Shown here: piece by piece, positions 20,795 through 29,180 of the stretch
Layout of the letters: each line of letters starts with the position of its first letter
Position numbering within the stretch: position 1 is the first letter of the stretch
NCBI GenBank assembly: GCA_037044905.1
Contig: JBAOKB010000050.1
Location: forward strand, 1 to 46,703
Reading direction: 5' to 3'
DNA from: Hortaea werneckii
Lineage: Eukaryota; Ascomycota; Dothideomycetes; Mycosphaerellales; Teratosphaeriaceae
DNA: 46,703 nt
Translations under genes and position numbers: made by a program
The notes under the pieces: model-generated
Told to the model about the DNA's origin: nothing
What the model saw: only the letters and a program-made list of their open reading frames with translations
The model's database searches: none

Positions 20795-22897
20795 ATGGCC
20801 GTGCATATAGATGTGCCAACGTGTGCAGTTCTCCTCGTAAAGCATGTGATTATTAATCATCTGGGCTCACGCGAGTCCAATCTTATCTGCAGCCATGCAT
20901 GCATGGGCGGACAGAGCTCCGTCGTCCTGGCGGACTTCAGCACCGCCGCCGTCCATTGCCTGAACTGCTATGGTAAGCTGCTTCAAAGAAGCCAACCCTC
21001 TATTTCGCCGCCCGAGGTCTTTTTTGCTGCAAGGTCCACTCCTAATCAAGCATTCTGCCGCATAGATTTCGCAGTCGACTGCACTTACAATAGGCCTTCT
21101 AAGCGCCGACGCCAGCAGTCCACTCCACAGAACGACACCTCTCCACTGCCGCTACGGGATCTATCCAAGGCTACCACTCAAACTATATCCCCGCAAACGG
21201 ATGACTCCGGACCCTCTGCGCCTGCTGGGGTCGCACATCTCTCGGCAAGGTCGTCCATCTCCTCACAGGCAGCTAAAGTGCCTCCAAAGGACTATACCGG
21301 CGCCTACGACAACATCCGTGAAGGTCAGGATGAGGATTCCCTCGAAGTCGCGTGGCGTTCGTTCGCTTTCGCTAGCCTGAGTACCATTGATGAATACTTG
21401 ACCATTTATATGGATGTCGTCTATCCGATCAACCCCTTGTTCCATGGACCTACCTTGTGGGAAAGGGTGAGAAATCGGCAGCACTTGACCCACCGCGATT
21501 TCTTCGCCTCGGTCATGGCCGCATGCGCTCTTGCAGCTGCAAGAGCACGGGACGGCGCTACTGGAGACATGCGACGAGTTGCAGATCGACCAGAGAGGAC
21601 ATCCGAAATCTTCTTTGCTGCCGCAGCAGATGCTGTCTCCAAAGATCTCAGTAAAGCCCGGGGGCTGGGCTACATGAGAGCCTGTGGGCTTCTAGCCATT
21701 ACCGCGATCCAATACGGCCAGATCAACACCATGCACCAGTATATGGGAATGTACCATACGCTGGCTGCGTTGCAACAGTTTCATGACGAACGAAAGTGGC
21801 CGTCGGACATTACGGTCGTAGAGTTGGAAGAGCGGCGGCGTACGTTTTGGACAATGTACTCGCTTGACATCTACTGCTCCGTCGTCTTTGATTCAGTCAT
21901 GAAGTCACAGGAGAACCACTCCAATGTTCGCTATCCGAGCGAAATCAACGATGAAGATCTTCTGTCTGGCACCTTCCCCACCACTAACGAGGATAATTGG
22001 CTTCGCGGTTTTAACTTCACCACCGATCTCTATCGGATCCTTGAACACTCCATCAAACGCGTTCGCCGTACCAAGCCTGTCCGCGATGATCGCATTTCCA
22101 TCACTCGGTTGCTCATTGCAGATAACATCCCCGAGGCGCAAGTCATGGACAGCGTCGTCAGTCTCTTCTACCAGCTCCCGCCCGCCTTGAAAGATTACAG
22201 CCTTCGTCGGGGTAGCGACAAATATCAGAACTACATGGGCTTTCAAGCCGCCAATATTCAGGCTACCCTTCAGCTTGTGCGCATGACCCTCTTCTCTACT
22301 AGCCCTACGCACGATGTCAATCACAAATGCGATGTCGCCCAGCACGCTTTATCCGTCTTTCACGACATCGCACCAGAATATCTGCGTGCGATCAGCACCC
22401 CGCTAGTGTATCACCTGGGCGGAATCGGTTCCATCTTAGCATCGGTCATGGAAGGTCTGCTGTGTGAAATCTCATATCAACGAGTCCGACGATTACTCGT
22501 CTCCATGGCCGATCTGCTCGACGGACTAGAGTCCGGATTGCAACCCACGGCAGGCGCGAGCCGGAATCTTCGGAAACAAATCGACCGGATCGATCGATAT
22601 ATGGAGGATCAGCAGAGACTTATGCGATCGGTCCAGCCGGGCCAGCCGCCCATGCAGGCACAGACTCTGGCTTCTCCCTATCGAGGTTACGCTGTCCCTC
22701 CCCCAGAAGGCATGGTGAATGGGGCGCTCCCGCCTTCGGATCAGCAGGCGCAGATCATGGATAACATGAATGTGGAAGCGCAATATGACGAGTTCCAATT
22801 GCCGCAGGACCTCGTCCATGATGGTGCGTGGCCTTGGCCGTTTGGGTTCGCTGCGCCTGATCAGCAGATGACTATGGAGATGGGATTCCAAAGGTGA
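20795..22897 (+). CDS. Zn2Cys6 fungal transcription factor, 5' end uncertain
   Basis: The open frame is 700 codons, but an intron at 20973-21065 (GTAAGC...CATAG, CTAAT branch) is strongly suggested. Splicing joins CLNCY to DFAVDCTYNRPSKRRR, giving the exact C-x2-C-x6-C ending and basic linker of a zinc cluster. The product would then be 669 aa. Downstream is the fungal-specific regulator middle domain: WRSFAFASLSTIDEYLTIYM, later AAARARDG, ELEERRRTFWTMYSLDIYCS and YPSEINDEDLL. The C-terminus is Gln/Pro-rich, as in an activation region. The first half of the cluster (C-x2-C-x6-C) is not found in any + frame between 20640 and 20960, so the true start, an upstream exon, or decay of the DNA-binding half remains open. 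The ATG at 20795 is only the first in frame; residues 1-50 look non-coding. The target pathway is unknown and neighbours give no clue. Confidence 0.75.
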   Translation: MAVHIDVPTCAVLLVKHVIINHLGSRESNLICSHACMGGQSSVVLADFSTAAVHCLNCYGKLLQRSQPSISPPEVFFAARSTPNQAFCRIDFAVDCTYNRPSKRRRQQSTPQNDTSPLPLRDLSKATTQTISPQTDDSGPSAPAGVAHLSARSSISSQAAKVPPKDYTGAYDNIREGQDEDSLEVAWRSFAFASLSTIDEYLTIYMDVVYPINPLFHGPTLWERVRNRQHLTHRDFFASVMAACALAAARARDGATGDMRRVADRPERTSEIFFAAAADAVSKDLSKARGLGYMRACGLLAITAIQYGQINTMHQYMGMYHTLAALQQFHDERKWPSDITVVELEERRRTFWTMYSLDIYCSVVFDSVMKSQENHSNVRYPSEINDEDLLSGTFPTTNEDNWLRGFNFTTDLYRILEHSIKRVRRTKPVRDDRISITRLLIADNIPEAQVMDSVVSLFYQLPPALKDYSLRRGSDKYQNYMGFQAANIQATLQLVRMTLFSTSPTHDVNHKCDVAQHALSVFHDIAPEYLRAISTPLVYHLGGIGSILASVMEGLLCEISYQRVRRLLVSMADLLDGLESGLQPTAGASRNLRKQIDRIDRYMEDQQRLMRSVQPGQPPMQAQTLASPYRGYAVPPPEGMVNGALPPSDQQAQIMDNMNVEAQYDEFQLPQDLVHDGAWPWPFGFAAPDQQMTMEMGFQR

Positions 22898-23170
22898 TTG
22901 ATAGATGGGCTGGATTGACTGGTCGTGTCGGACGTGAAGGTCATGACCAGACGCTTCAAGTCATGTGCGACCGGCTGAGGGCGTCTACGATCAGCTCCGT
23001 GATGAGCTCGTTATGTTGCAGGGAGCACGGTGCGCCAACTAGCGGAACCCCTTGCTTGATCTCCAATCGCCATACATTCCACGAGTACGCACCTCACATC
23101 TTCACGCTCGCATCCAGTCTTAGGGACAACAAAATATCCGTTTCGAGTCTCCTCTACCAGCTTCAAACCT

Positions 23171-23869
23171 ATGGGTCCCAACATCATCCTCCCGAACTCT
23201 TCGACTTCGGCTTCACCCTCCACTAGACTCGCCTCCGCATCTCTATCCACGCACAAAGCTCCTCGCCAGCATAGTCAACCCCCTATTACCAACAACCCCA
23301 CCACCCAACCAATCCTTCCCACCCTTCCCGAGGAACCCGCTCACCTTCCGCAAGAACCCCTAATCGACTGGTCCCCCCTCCCGTCTCACGTCCACACTCT
23401 CTTCCTCAAACACCTCGTCCTCTCCGCCCGCTACCTCCGGCACGCCGACCGCGACCTGCTTCTCGACTGGGTCTTGGCCGAACTCGGGTTCCCGGATCTC
23501 TTGATCCTCGATCGCCTTTCCGACGATTTTCAGAACTTCTGCGTGCAAGGCCGCGGAAGCGGGAGGAGGGGTGTTGGTGCGTTTGGGGCTAGGGAGAGGT
23601 GGTCCGTGAGAGAGGATGGGGTCAATGAAAGTCAGGATGTGGAGAAGGTTGGGGAGGGGGAGGGACAGGGAAGGGCGAAGGAGGGTTGGTTCGAGTCTGC
23701 TCGTCCTGAGCGGAGGGGGAAGGCGGGAGAGCTTTTGGTTAAAGCGGCGGGGATTTTGAGTGTGGCTTCGGTGTCCAAGGGGAATTCGTTGTTGGGGCTT
23801 GCTAGGAGGTTGCAAGATGGGGGTCGGGGATTCGGTCTTGGTAGTGGGAGAGGGTCGGCTTTGTTATAG
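23171..23869 (+). CDS. Hypothetical protein
   Basis: An intronless frame of 232 aa begins 273 bp after the stop of the regulator. Residues 1-60 are Ser/Thr/Pro-rich. Residues 66-115 form a helical block with repeated Leu (SHVHTLFLKHLVLSARYLRH, then LLLDWVLAELGFPDLLILDRL). The rest is Gly/Arg/Glu-rich. I recognise no family. The helical block argues that this is a real protein, but an antisense frame of 151 codons also exists. Confidence 0.45.
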   Translation: MGPNIILPNSSTSASPSTRLASASLSTHKAPRQHSQPPITNNPTTQPILPTLPEEPAHLPQEPLIDWSPLPSHVHTLFLKHLVLSARYLRHADRDLLLDWVLAELGFPDLLILDRLSDDFQNFCVQGRGSGRRGVGAFGARERWSVREDGVNESQDVEKVGEGEGQGRAKEGWFESARPERRGKAGELLVKAAGILSVASVSKGNSLLGLARRLQDGGRGFGLGSGRGSALL

Positions 23870-24665
23870 GGGGGTTTAAGGGAATTGAGGGAGCCGGGCG
23901 AAAAAGCGAGTTCTACGTCAGGAAAATTTACATGAATGGGATGGGCGGAATGGAATGTTAATTTCTGCTTCGGGGTCCGGAAGAGACTCCAAAGGGCGCA
24001 GTGGGTTACGCCTTGAAATGACGAAGGCATACTATATTTTCTTTGAGACAAAACAGGATGGCCGGGATGCAGGTTCGGGAGAGGACGATGGGGACTTCAT
24101 CGATTTGCATTGGAGAGAGCAGACTCCTCTATGAGGAAAAGGACCTGGCATTTCATCACCCTGCTTTTCCGCGGCTTAAGCAGATTTCTTTTGGGAGTTT
24201 AACGAAAATCTTGACGACACAGGGCTCGAGCCATTTAGGCAGAGCCCGGGAGGACATTAAGCAAAGAGGGTCCTCTTAATAGAAAAAGAGCTTAGTAATG
24301 GAGAAGCTCGAGGGGTTTAATCGCTCCATAGAAAATAATAATATCAGCTCTCAATTGGGCTATCAAAAGTCGATCATGTTCCACTGCCTACGGTATATCT
24401 AATCTTGATGGCCACATAGTATCCACGTGCCTACCTAAATCTCACCTTATCTACTGCCACCCAACCTTATTTTAAGCTTCCCTGGATGCAGATCTCATGC
24501 ACGTCTCGAGCTTGTCGCCTTTGCTATCGACCTATGACGATCAACTTTGGGACCTCACTCCCTCCTACTCGTGTACTTCATAGCCTTGTGCAACTGACTG
24601 TCATACTTCCCGTGATGATTATTCTGCTCCGGAAAAATACTCCAATGCAATCTCCAGATATCATC
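23870..24665. other. Intergenic region
   Basis: About 800 bp, AT-rich around 24290-24480. This is the 3' flank of the hypothetical gene and the promoter of the LPPELRN gene. I see nothing else in it. Confidence 0.5.
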
Positions 24666-25355
24666 ATGGACGGCGTATTCGATCAATCAGCCTCGGCACT
24701 CTTCTCCCTGCCACCTGAGCTCAGGAACGAAATCTGGCGCTACCTGCTCATCCACACCTCATCCCCCTCCCCAAGTTCCAACGCAATTGATCGCAAAATC
24801 TCTTATCATCCCTCCTCTCCCGGCGCCGGACAACCTCACATCTATGCCAACATCCTCCGCACCTGTAAACAGGCTTACACGGAGGCAACCCCGATCCTCT
24901 ACGGCGAAAACACCTTCAACGCCCACCCTTCCCTCCTCGCCACTCTCCCCTCTTTCCTCCTCTCCACCCTCCCCGTCCGCCTCGTCCGCCCGCCCGTCAC
25001 GCATCCCCGCGTCGCGCGTCTGATTAGGAAATTCTCCCTCCATGTCCGGCTGGACACTGATCCACGGTTCTCTAGCGCCCAGGCCGAGGAGAGCTTCAAT
25101 GGGGTCGAGGAGCTGGAGATCGAGGTCTTCCAGGCTATGTACGGCAGCTGTGATTTTAGCGTTTTGGGGTTGTTTGAAGGGGTGAGGGGTGTGGGGAGGG
25201 CGGTGGTGAGGGGGAGTGTGGGGGATGGGAGGTATGCGGGTTGGTTGGCACGGTCGATGATGTGTCCTCCTGGCGAGAAGCCATTGGGGTTTGCGGCGGA
25301 TGGGTTGGGTGGTGGAAGGGAAGGTCGGGACGTGTGGCGAGATGGGAATCGGTGA
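24666..25355 (+). CDS. LPPELRN-type (F-box-like) fungal protein
   Basis: The frame is 229 aa from the ATG at 24666; in-frame ATGs at 24486 and 24645 would extend it but add no conserved sequence. Residues 13-29 carry LFSLPPELRNEIWRYLL, the hallmark of a very large family of fungal proteins related to F-box domains. Next come ANILRTCKQAYTEATPILYG and ENTFNAH, the usual second conserved block. The family is expanded in Dothideomycetes and mostly uncharacterised; possible SCF adaptor roles are unproven. The C-terminal 60 residues are Gly-rich and less conserved in appearance. Confidence 0.75.
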   Translation: MDGVFDQSASALFSLPPELRNEIWRYLLIHTSSPSPSSNAIDRKISYHPSSPGAGQPHIYANILRTCKQAYTEATPILYGENTFNAHPSLLATLPSFLLSTLPVRLVRPPVTHPRVARLIRKFSLHVRLDTDPRFSSAQAEESFNGVEELEIEVFQAMYGSCDFSVLGLFEGVRGVGRAVVRGSVGDGRYAGWLARSMMCPPGEKPLGFAADGLGGGREGRDVWRDGNR

Positions 25356-25716
25356 GAATTGGTGTGGATGGGAAGCGGCCTTTCTACCCTCTGTTTTCCG
25401 TGATGCTTTGATTTTTGGAAATTTTGTGAGTAAATAGCGTGCAAAATGTAGATCGAGATATGGACTACATCGTCCAAGCCAACGCCGGCCTTAGATAGTG
25501 TTCAAATCAAATTATCGACACGCTTGCTCAGCGGTACACATGGGATGCTCTCCAGAAACCGTTCAAGACAACTCTAGCTAAATGTCATTGCGCTATATGA
25601 GCAGAGGAGAAAGCTGGAAATGGGGGACAAAATCAAAAAAAATTGGCGGGTTAGCAGGCTTCTCTTTGGCCCTCACGAACATCATCAACAAAACTTGACC
25701 CCCAACTGCCTAAACC
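25356..25716. other. Convergent spacer
   Basis: The 361 bp between the stops of the LPPELRN gene (+) and the dehydrogenase gene (-) are presumed 3'UTRs. No feature seen. Confidence 0.6.
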
Positions 25717-26730
25717 TCACGACACCTTCCCCTCCCCAACCACCCCATCCTTCGCCCTCTCCTCCGCCACAATCCCCAAAACAGCCCTCTCCAGGAGCCA
25801 TCCCGGCAACATCCCCATAATGCCCCCAAACTGCACCGCATGCGGCCAATACGGCCACACCACCCTGCGTCCACACCCCACAGTCCCCAAACCACACCGC
25901 GCAAACCTCCTCGCCGACGGCACCAGAAAAGAAGCTTCCCTGACCGCCGGCGTATTCGTCGCCACCATCCCGACCAATAGCGCCAGAACCTCTACACCGC
26001 CCCACCCTTGCTCAGCCTGCAGCTCCGCGGCCAAGTTCGCCGAGAAGACTTTATTATAAGCCTTCGCGGCGCTGTAGAAGGTCAGATACGGCGCGGGGAG
26101 CTCGCTGACGCCGCTCCCGATATTCAGGATCGCGGCGGGTTGGTGACGATGCAGTTGGGGGAGCAAGGCGCGGGTGATCTGGGCGGGGAAGTGCGCTGTT
26201 CCTTCTATGCCTAGGGCGATCTCGGTTGCTGTCCGGGTGCTCAGGGGTGCGAAGAGCGGGGAGCTGGTTGTGGCTACGTTGTTGATGAGCAGACGGAGGT
26301 TTAAGTGGCCGAAGCGGTTTTGGAGTTGGGCTTCGAGGTCCGCGTGGTGGGTTGCGATGGTTGCGGCGTCGAGGATGAAGATTTCTACTGATCGTTGGGG
26401 GTACTGTTTGAGTAGTTCGTCCCGGACTGCTTCGAGTTTCTGCGCGTTGCGGCCGTGGAGGATCACGTTGAAGCCCTCGTGGCAGAGCTCTTGCGCGAAG
26501 CCTTTGCCGATGCCGTCCGAGGCACCCGTGATGAGGGCCCAGGGTGGTCCTGATGCATCTGGAGCTTTGAGTCGATGTAGTGAGCCTTTCCGTATGAAGT
26601 GAAAATAGACGAATGAGAACAGGCCTTGCAGTCGTCGTGCGGTCCAGATACTCCCTATGCCCGCGAGGAAGTAGAGTCCAGTGCGGCCCCAGGAGGTCCA
26701 TGTCCGATCAGCGACGGTGGTGAGACTCAT
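25717..26730 (-). CDS. Membrane-anchored short-chain dehydrogenase (SDR12/17beta-HSD12-like)
   Basis: A single exon encodes 337 aa from the ATG at 26728-26730; the frame extends to a GTG upstream, which is not used as a start. Residues 16-32 are hydrophobic and probably anchor the protein in the ER. The NAD(P)-binding motif TGASDGIG is at 68-75, NNV (in place of NNAG) at 150-152, catalytic Ser206 in NIGSG, and Tyr219-x3-Lys223 in YSAAK. All catalytic residues are present. The anchor, TGASDGIG and overall length resemble the 3-ketoacyl-CoA reductase/17beta-HSD12 branch (yeast Ifa38), which acts in very-long-chain fatty acid elongation. The C-terminus lacks a clear dilysine ER signal, so it is more likely a paralogue than the main reductase. 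The substrate is unknown. Confidence 0.85.
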   Translation of the reverse strand: MSLTTVADRTWTSWGRTGLYFLAGIGSIWTARRLQGLFSFVYFHFIRKGSLHRLKAPDASGPPWALITGASDGIGKGFAQELCHEGFNVILHGRNAQKLEAVRDELLKQYPQRSVEIFILDAATIATHHADLEAQLQNRFGHLNLRLLINNVATTSSPLFAPLSTRTATEIALGIEGTAHFPAQITRALLPQLHRHQPAAILNIGSGVSELPAPYLTFYSAAKAYNKVFSANLAAELQAEQGWGGVEVLALLVGMVATNTPAVREASFLVPSARRFARCGLGTVGCGRRVVWPYWPHAVQFGGIMGMLPGWLLERAVLGIVAEERAKDGVVGEGKVS

Positions 26731-27433
26731 ACTGGCATGGAACGAATCCTTTTGCACCTTTCATTTACAACAAATGGTGAGTTTGCTTGATGTGAGGAAA
26801 GATGAACAATTATATGTGGAGGACGCTTTGGCAACTATAGAGATTCAGGATGAGTTGCGGCCCAGCTGCATATAGATATAGGGGAATAGCGGAGCTGAAT
26901 CCCGCCGTTCCATTGGCCGAGAGACGTCGCATCCGCCCCCAACTTTCGCATTCGCATTCAGCCGCCAAGGAACGAACTCAAAGCAACCAAGACAACCAAC
27001 ATATGGAGCTCAAGAACCAAATCCAGTCGCATTACCCGTTTAGTTCTCTACTATATCCGAGGATCGCCTACGCTTCTCGCATTATCATTGGAAATCCCTC
27101 AAGCCGAACCAGCCAGCCGATTCAGGACGTCTTGACCATCTTCCATCCGGGGCTGTGACAGCCTTACATTCCCCATACCCTCACCGAGTTGATCTTCTCA
27201 TGGGCTCTTCTGATAAAGAGCGAATGAATCCGCCGAGTACGCCCGCCTCCAACCCCCCGGTCCATTGCGCTATGGGTATCTCAAGAAAACAGTAAAAAAA
27301 CTAAAATATAAGACATGGTTCGCTCCCCAAAGCAAATGCGATGCATCTAGTTTCTTGTTTTTTTTTTTTTCTCTCTTTGTCTTTTTCCCCCCCCCCCCCC
27401 CCCCCCCCCCTGCCCACATCAACCCCATCCCCT
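26731..27433. other. Intergenic region with homopolymer tracts
   Basis: This stretch holds the promoter of the dehydrogenase gene and the 3' flank of the membrane-protein gene. A 13-T run (27358-27370) is followed by a CT run and a 24-C run just 23 bp past the membrane-protein stop. No coding region is supported. Confidence 0.6.
27387..27410. repeat. 24-base poly-C homopolymer
   Basis: Twenty-four consecutive C residues on the + strand (poly-G in the sense of the minus-strand mRNA), 23 bp beyond the stop codon of the membrane-protein gene. The true length is uncertain because such tracts are prone to sequencing error. Confidence 0.9.
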
Positions 27434-29180
27434 TCATCTCCGCCCCTTCCCCCGCTCCGCCATCTCAATCGCATTCCCCACCCTCCTCCCACCGCGATCC
27501 CCTCGTGCTCCTCCCTCCTCCACCACTCCAGGCGACACCGGCGTCGGACTCGGAGGCTGTTGCCGACCTGCCGTCCCTCTCGGAGAAAGGATGCGTTGCT
27601 GACTCGCTTGCCTAAACAAACTAGCCGCACTCCGCCTCGATGTACCAGACCTTGAGACTTTCAGTCGCTCGGACGACCGATTGGCCCCGGCGCTTTTCGC
27701 ACCGGGAAATTTCGTCGCGACAGGCGCAGGCGCCAAAACAGGCACAGCGGCCTGGTTCTTGAGGATGGGACGGTGATGGGAGCCCGAGGATCCCGGTCGA
27801 CCTCCTCCACCTTGCTCTTCGTCGATACGCCCCTCGGCATGGTTCCCCGCCTGCTGCTGCTGTGATGAGCTGGCGGTTGTGGTGCCGCGCACCCAGCTCC
27901 GGATGCCGCGGAGTTTGGAGATGGAGGAGGAGAGGGAGGAGCGGTTGTTGGGGGCTACGATGCGCGGGGTCGGCGGGGCTTGCGAGTTGGTCCAGCTCCA
28001 GCGGGCGGCGTTATCGTCGTCGTCGTCGTCCTCGTCGTAGGAGTAGGAGTAGGAGGCGTGCGTGTCGTAGGTTCGGGGGGTTTTGAGCGACATTTGGTCG
28101 GCTTCCCTTGTCGTCCGAGATGAGGGGGATGTTGCCTCGTTGATTGAGACTGTGAGGCCGGCTTTGCTTGAGGGTGCGGCTATGTGGCTTCCGGCGTCGC
28201 TTTTGCGTTTGATTTGCACCCGGACGTTCTGCGGGTCTTTCGCTGGGGGCTCCGAGCCGCGTCGGGTGGAAGGCTCGGGCGAGGCGTCGATGAGGAAGGA
28301 ATGGCCTTCTCGGATTGGCGTGATGGGCTCGGAAGGAACGGGATATGCCGTCTGCCATTGGTTCTTGACATAAGGATTGAGATCGTGAAATCGTTGCGTG
28401 GCCTCGGCGGGATATGCCGCTCTCTTTGGACCCTTTGATCGGCTGGCCAAAGATGCATGTTTGGACGAGTGCAGGGAGAAACGCTCTTCTCGGTAAATGT
28501 TCAATTTATTCGTGTCGCCTGGTCTGGAGGAGCTGCGCGGGCTGAGTTGGATGGTGCTTGGTTGATGTGGACGAAAGCGCACTATTTCAGAGACAGTGGC
28601 ACCCTTTCTTCGGCGGTAGATGCTGTAGATGAGAAGTGCTATCACGAACACGCCACCTGGATTTTGTAAGCTAGACTCCTAGCCATGTGAGGGGCTCTAA
28701 AATATTACCTATCACGGTAGTAGCGATGGTGACTTGCTTTTGGCTCTGACTGAAGCCTCCGGTAGCTTCGCCATCACTAGTACGAGGACTACTCGTACTC
28801 GCTGCTTCTTGCGTGGCTGTGGGTCCCCCGGAATTCGTTTCACGCTGGGTGGACGTTGGGATGTGGTATGATGAGGCTGTTATATCATCTCCCCAAGAGA
28901 TGGATGGGTTTGTTTGCGACAAGGCATTCACTCCGGGAGAAGTGGGTCTGCTGTTTGTGGCTGCTATAGTTGTGGACAGCTTGGCAACAGAGCGTAAGGT
29001 AGTATCTGTACTTGATAAAGTGCTTGTCTGCACAGTCGAGCCGGCTGACTCGCTGGCGATGCCATTTAAGCTGCGCGTCGTCGATGTAGTTAATGATGTC
29101 TCCTCCAGTGTCGTGCTTGGGAAGGGATTTTCGGTCATAGCTCGTTCGTGTGCACTCCCATATGACAGTCGGGAAGTCAT
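27434..29180 (-). CDS. Ser/Thr-rich single-pass membrane protein
   Basis: Two exons, 29180-28709 and 28656-27434 on the minus strand, encode 564 aa. The 52-bp intron (GTAATA...TCCAG) is phase 1 and splits the membrane segment, joining VTIATTVIG to GVFVIALLIYSIYRRRKG. The layout is a 145-residue Ser/Thr-rich segment (probable O-glycosylated ectodomain), one transmembrane helix at about 149-170 with an RRRK stop-transfer, and a long 390-residue cytosolic tail that is basic and Ser-rich with a short acidic run (DEDDDDDDN). This resembles fungal Mid2/Wsc-like wall sensors in layout only. There is no N-terminal signal peptide from either ATG (29180 or 29138) and no WSC cysteines, so it would be a type III protein or lacks an unseen first exon. 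The function is unknown. Confidence 0.75.
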
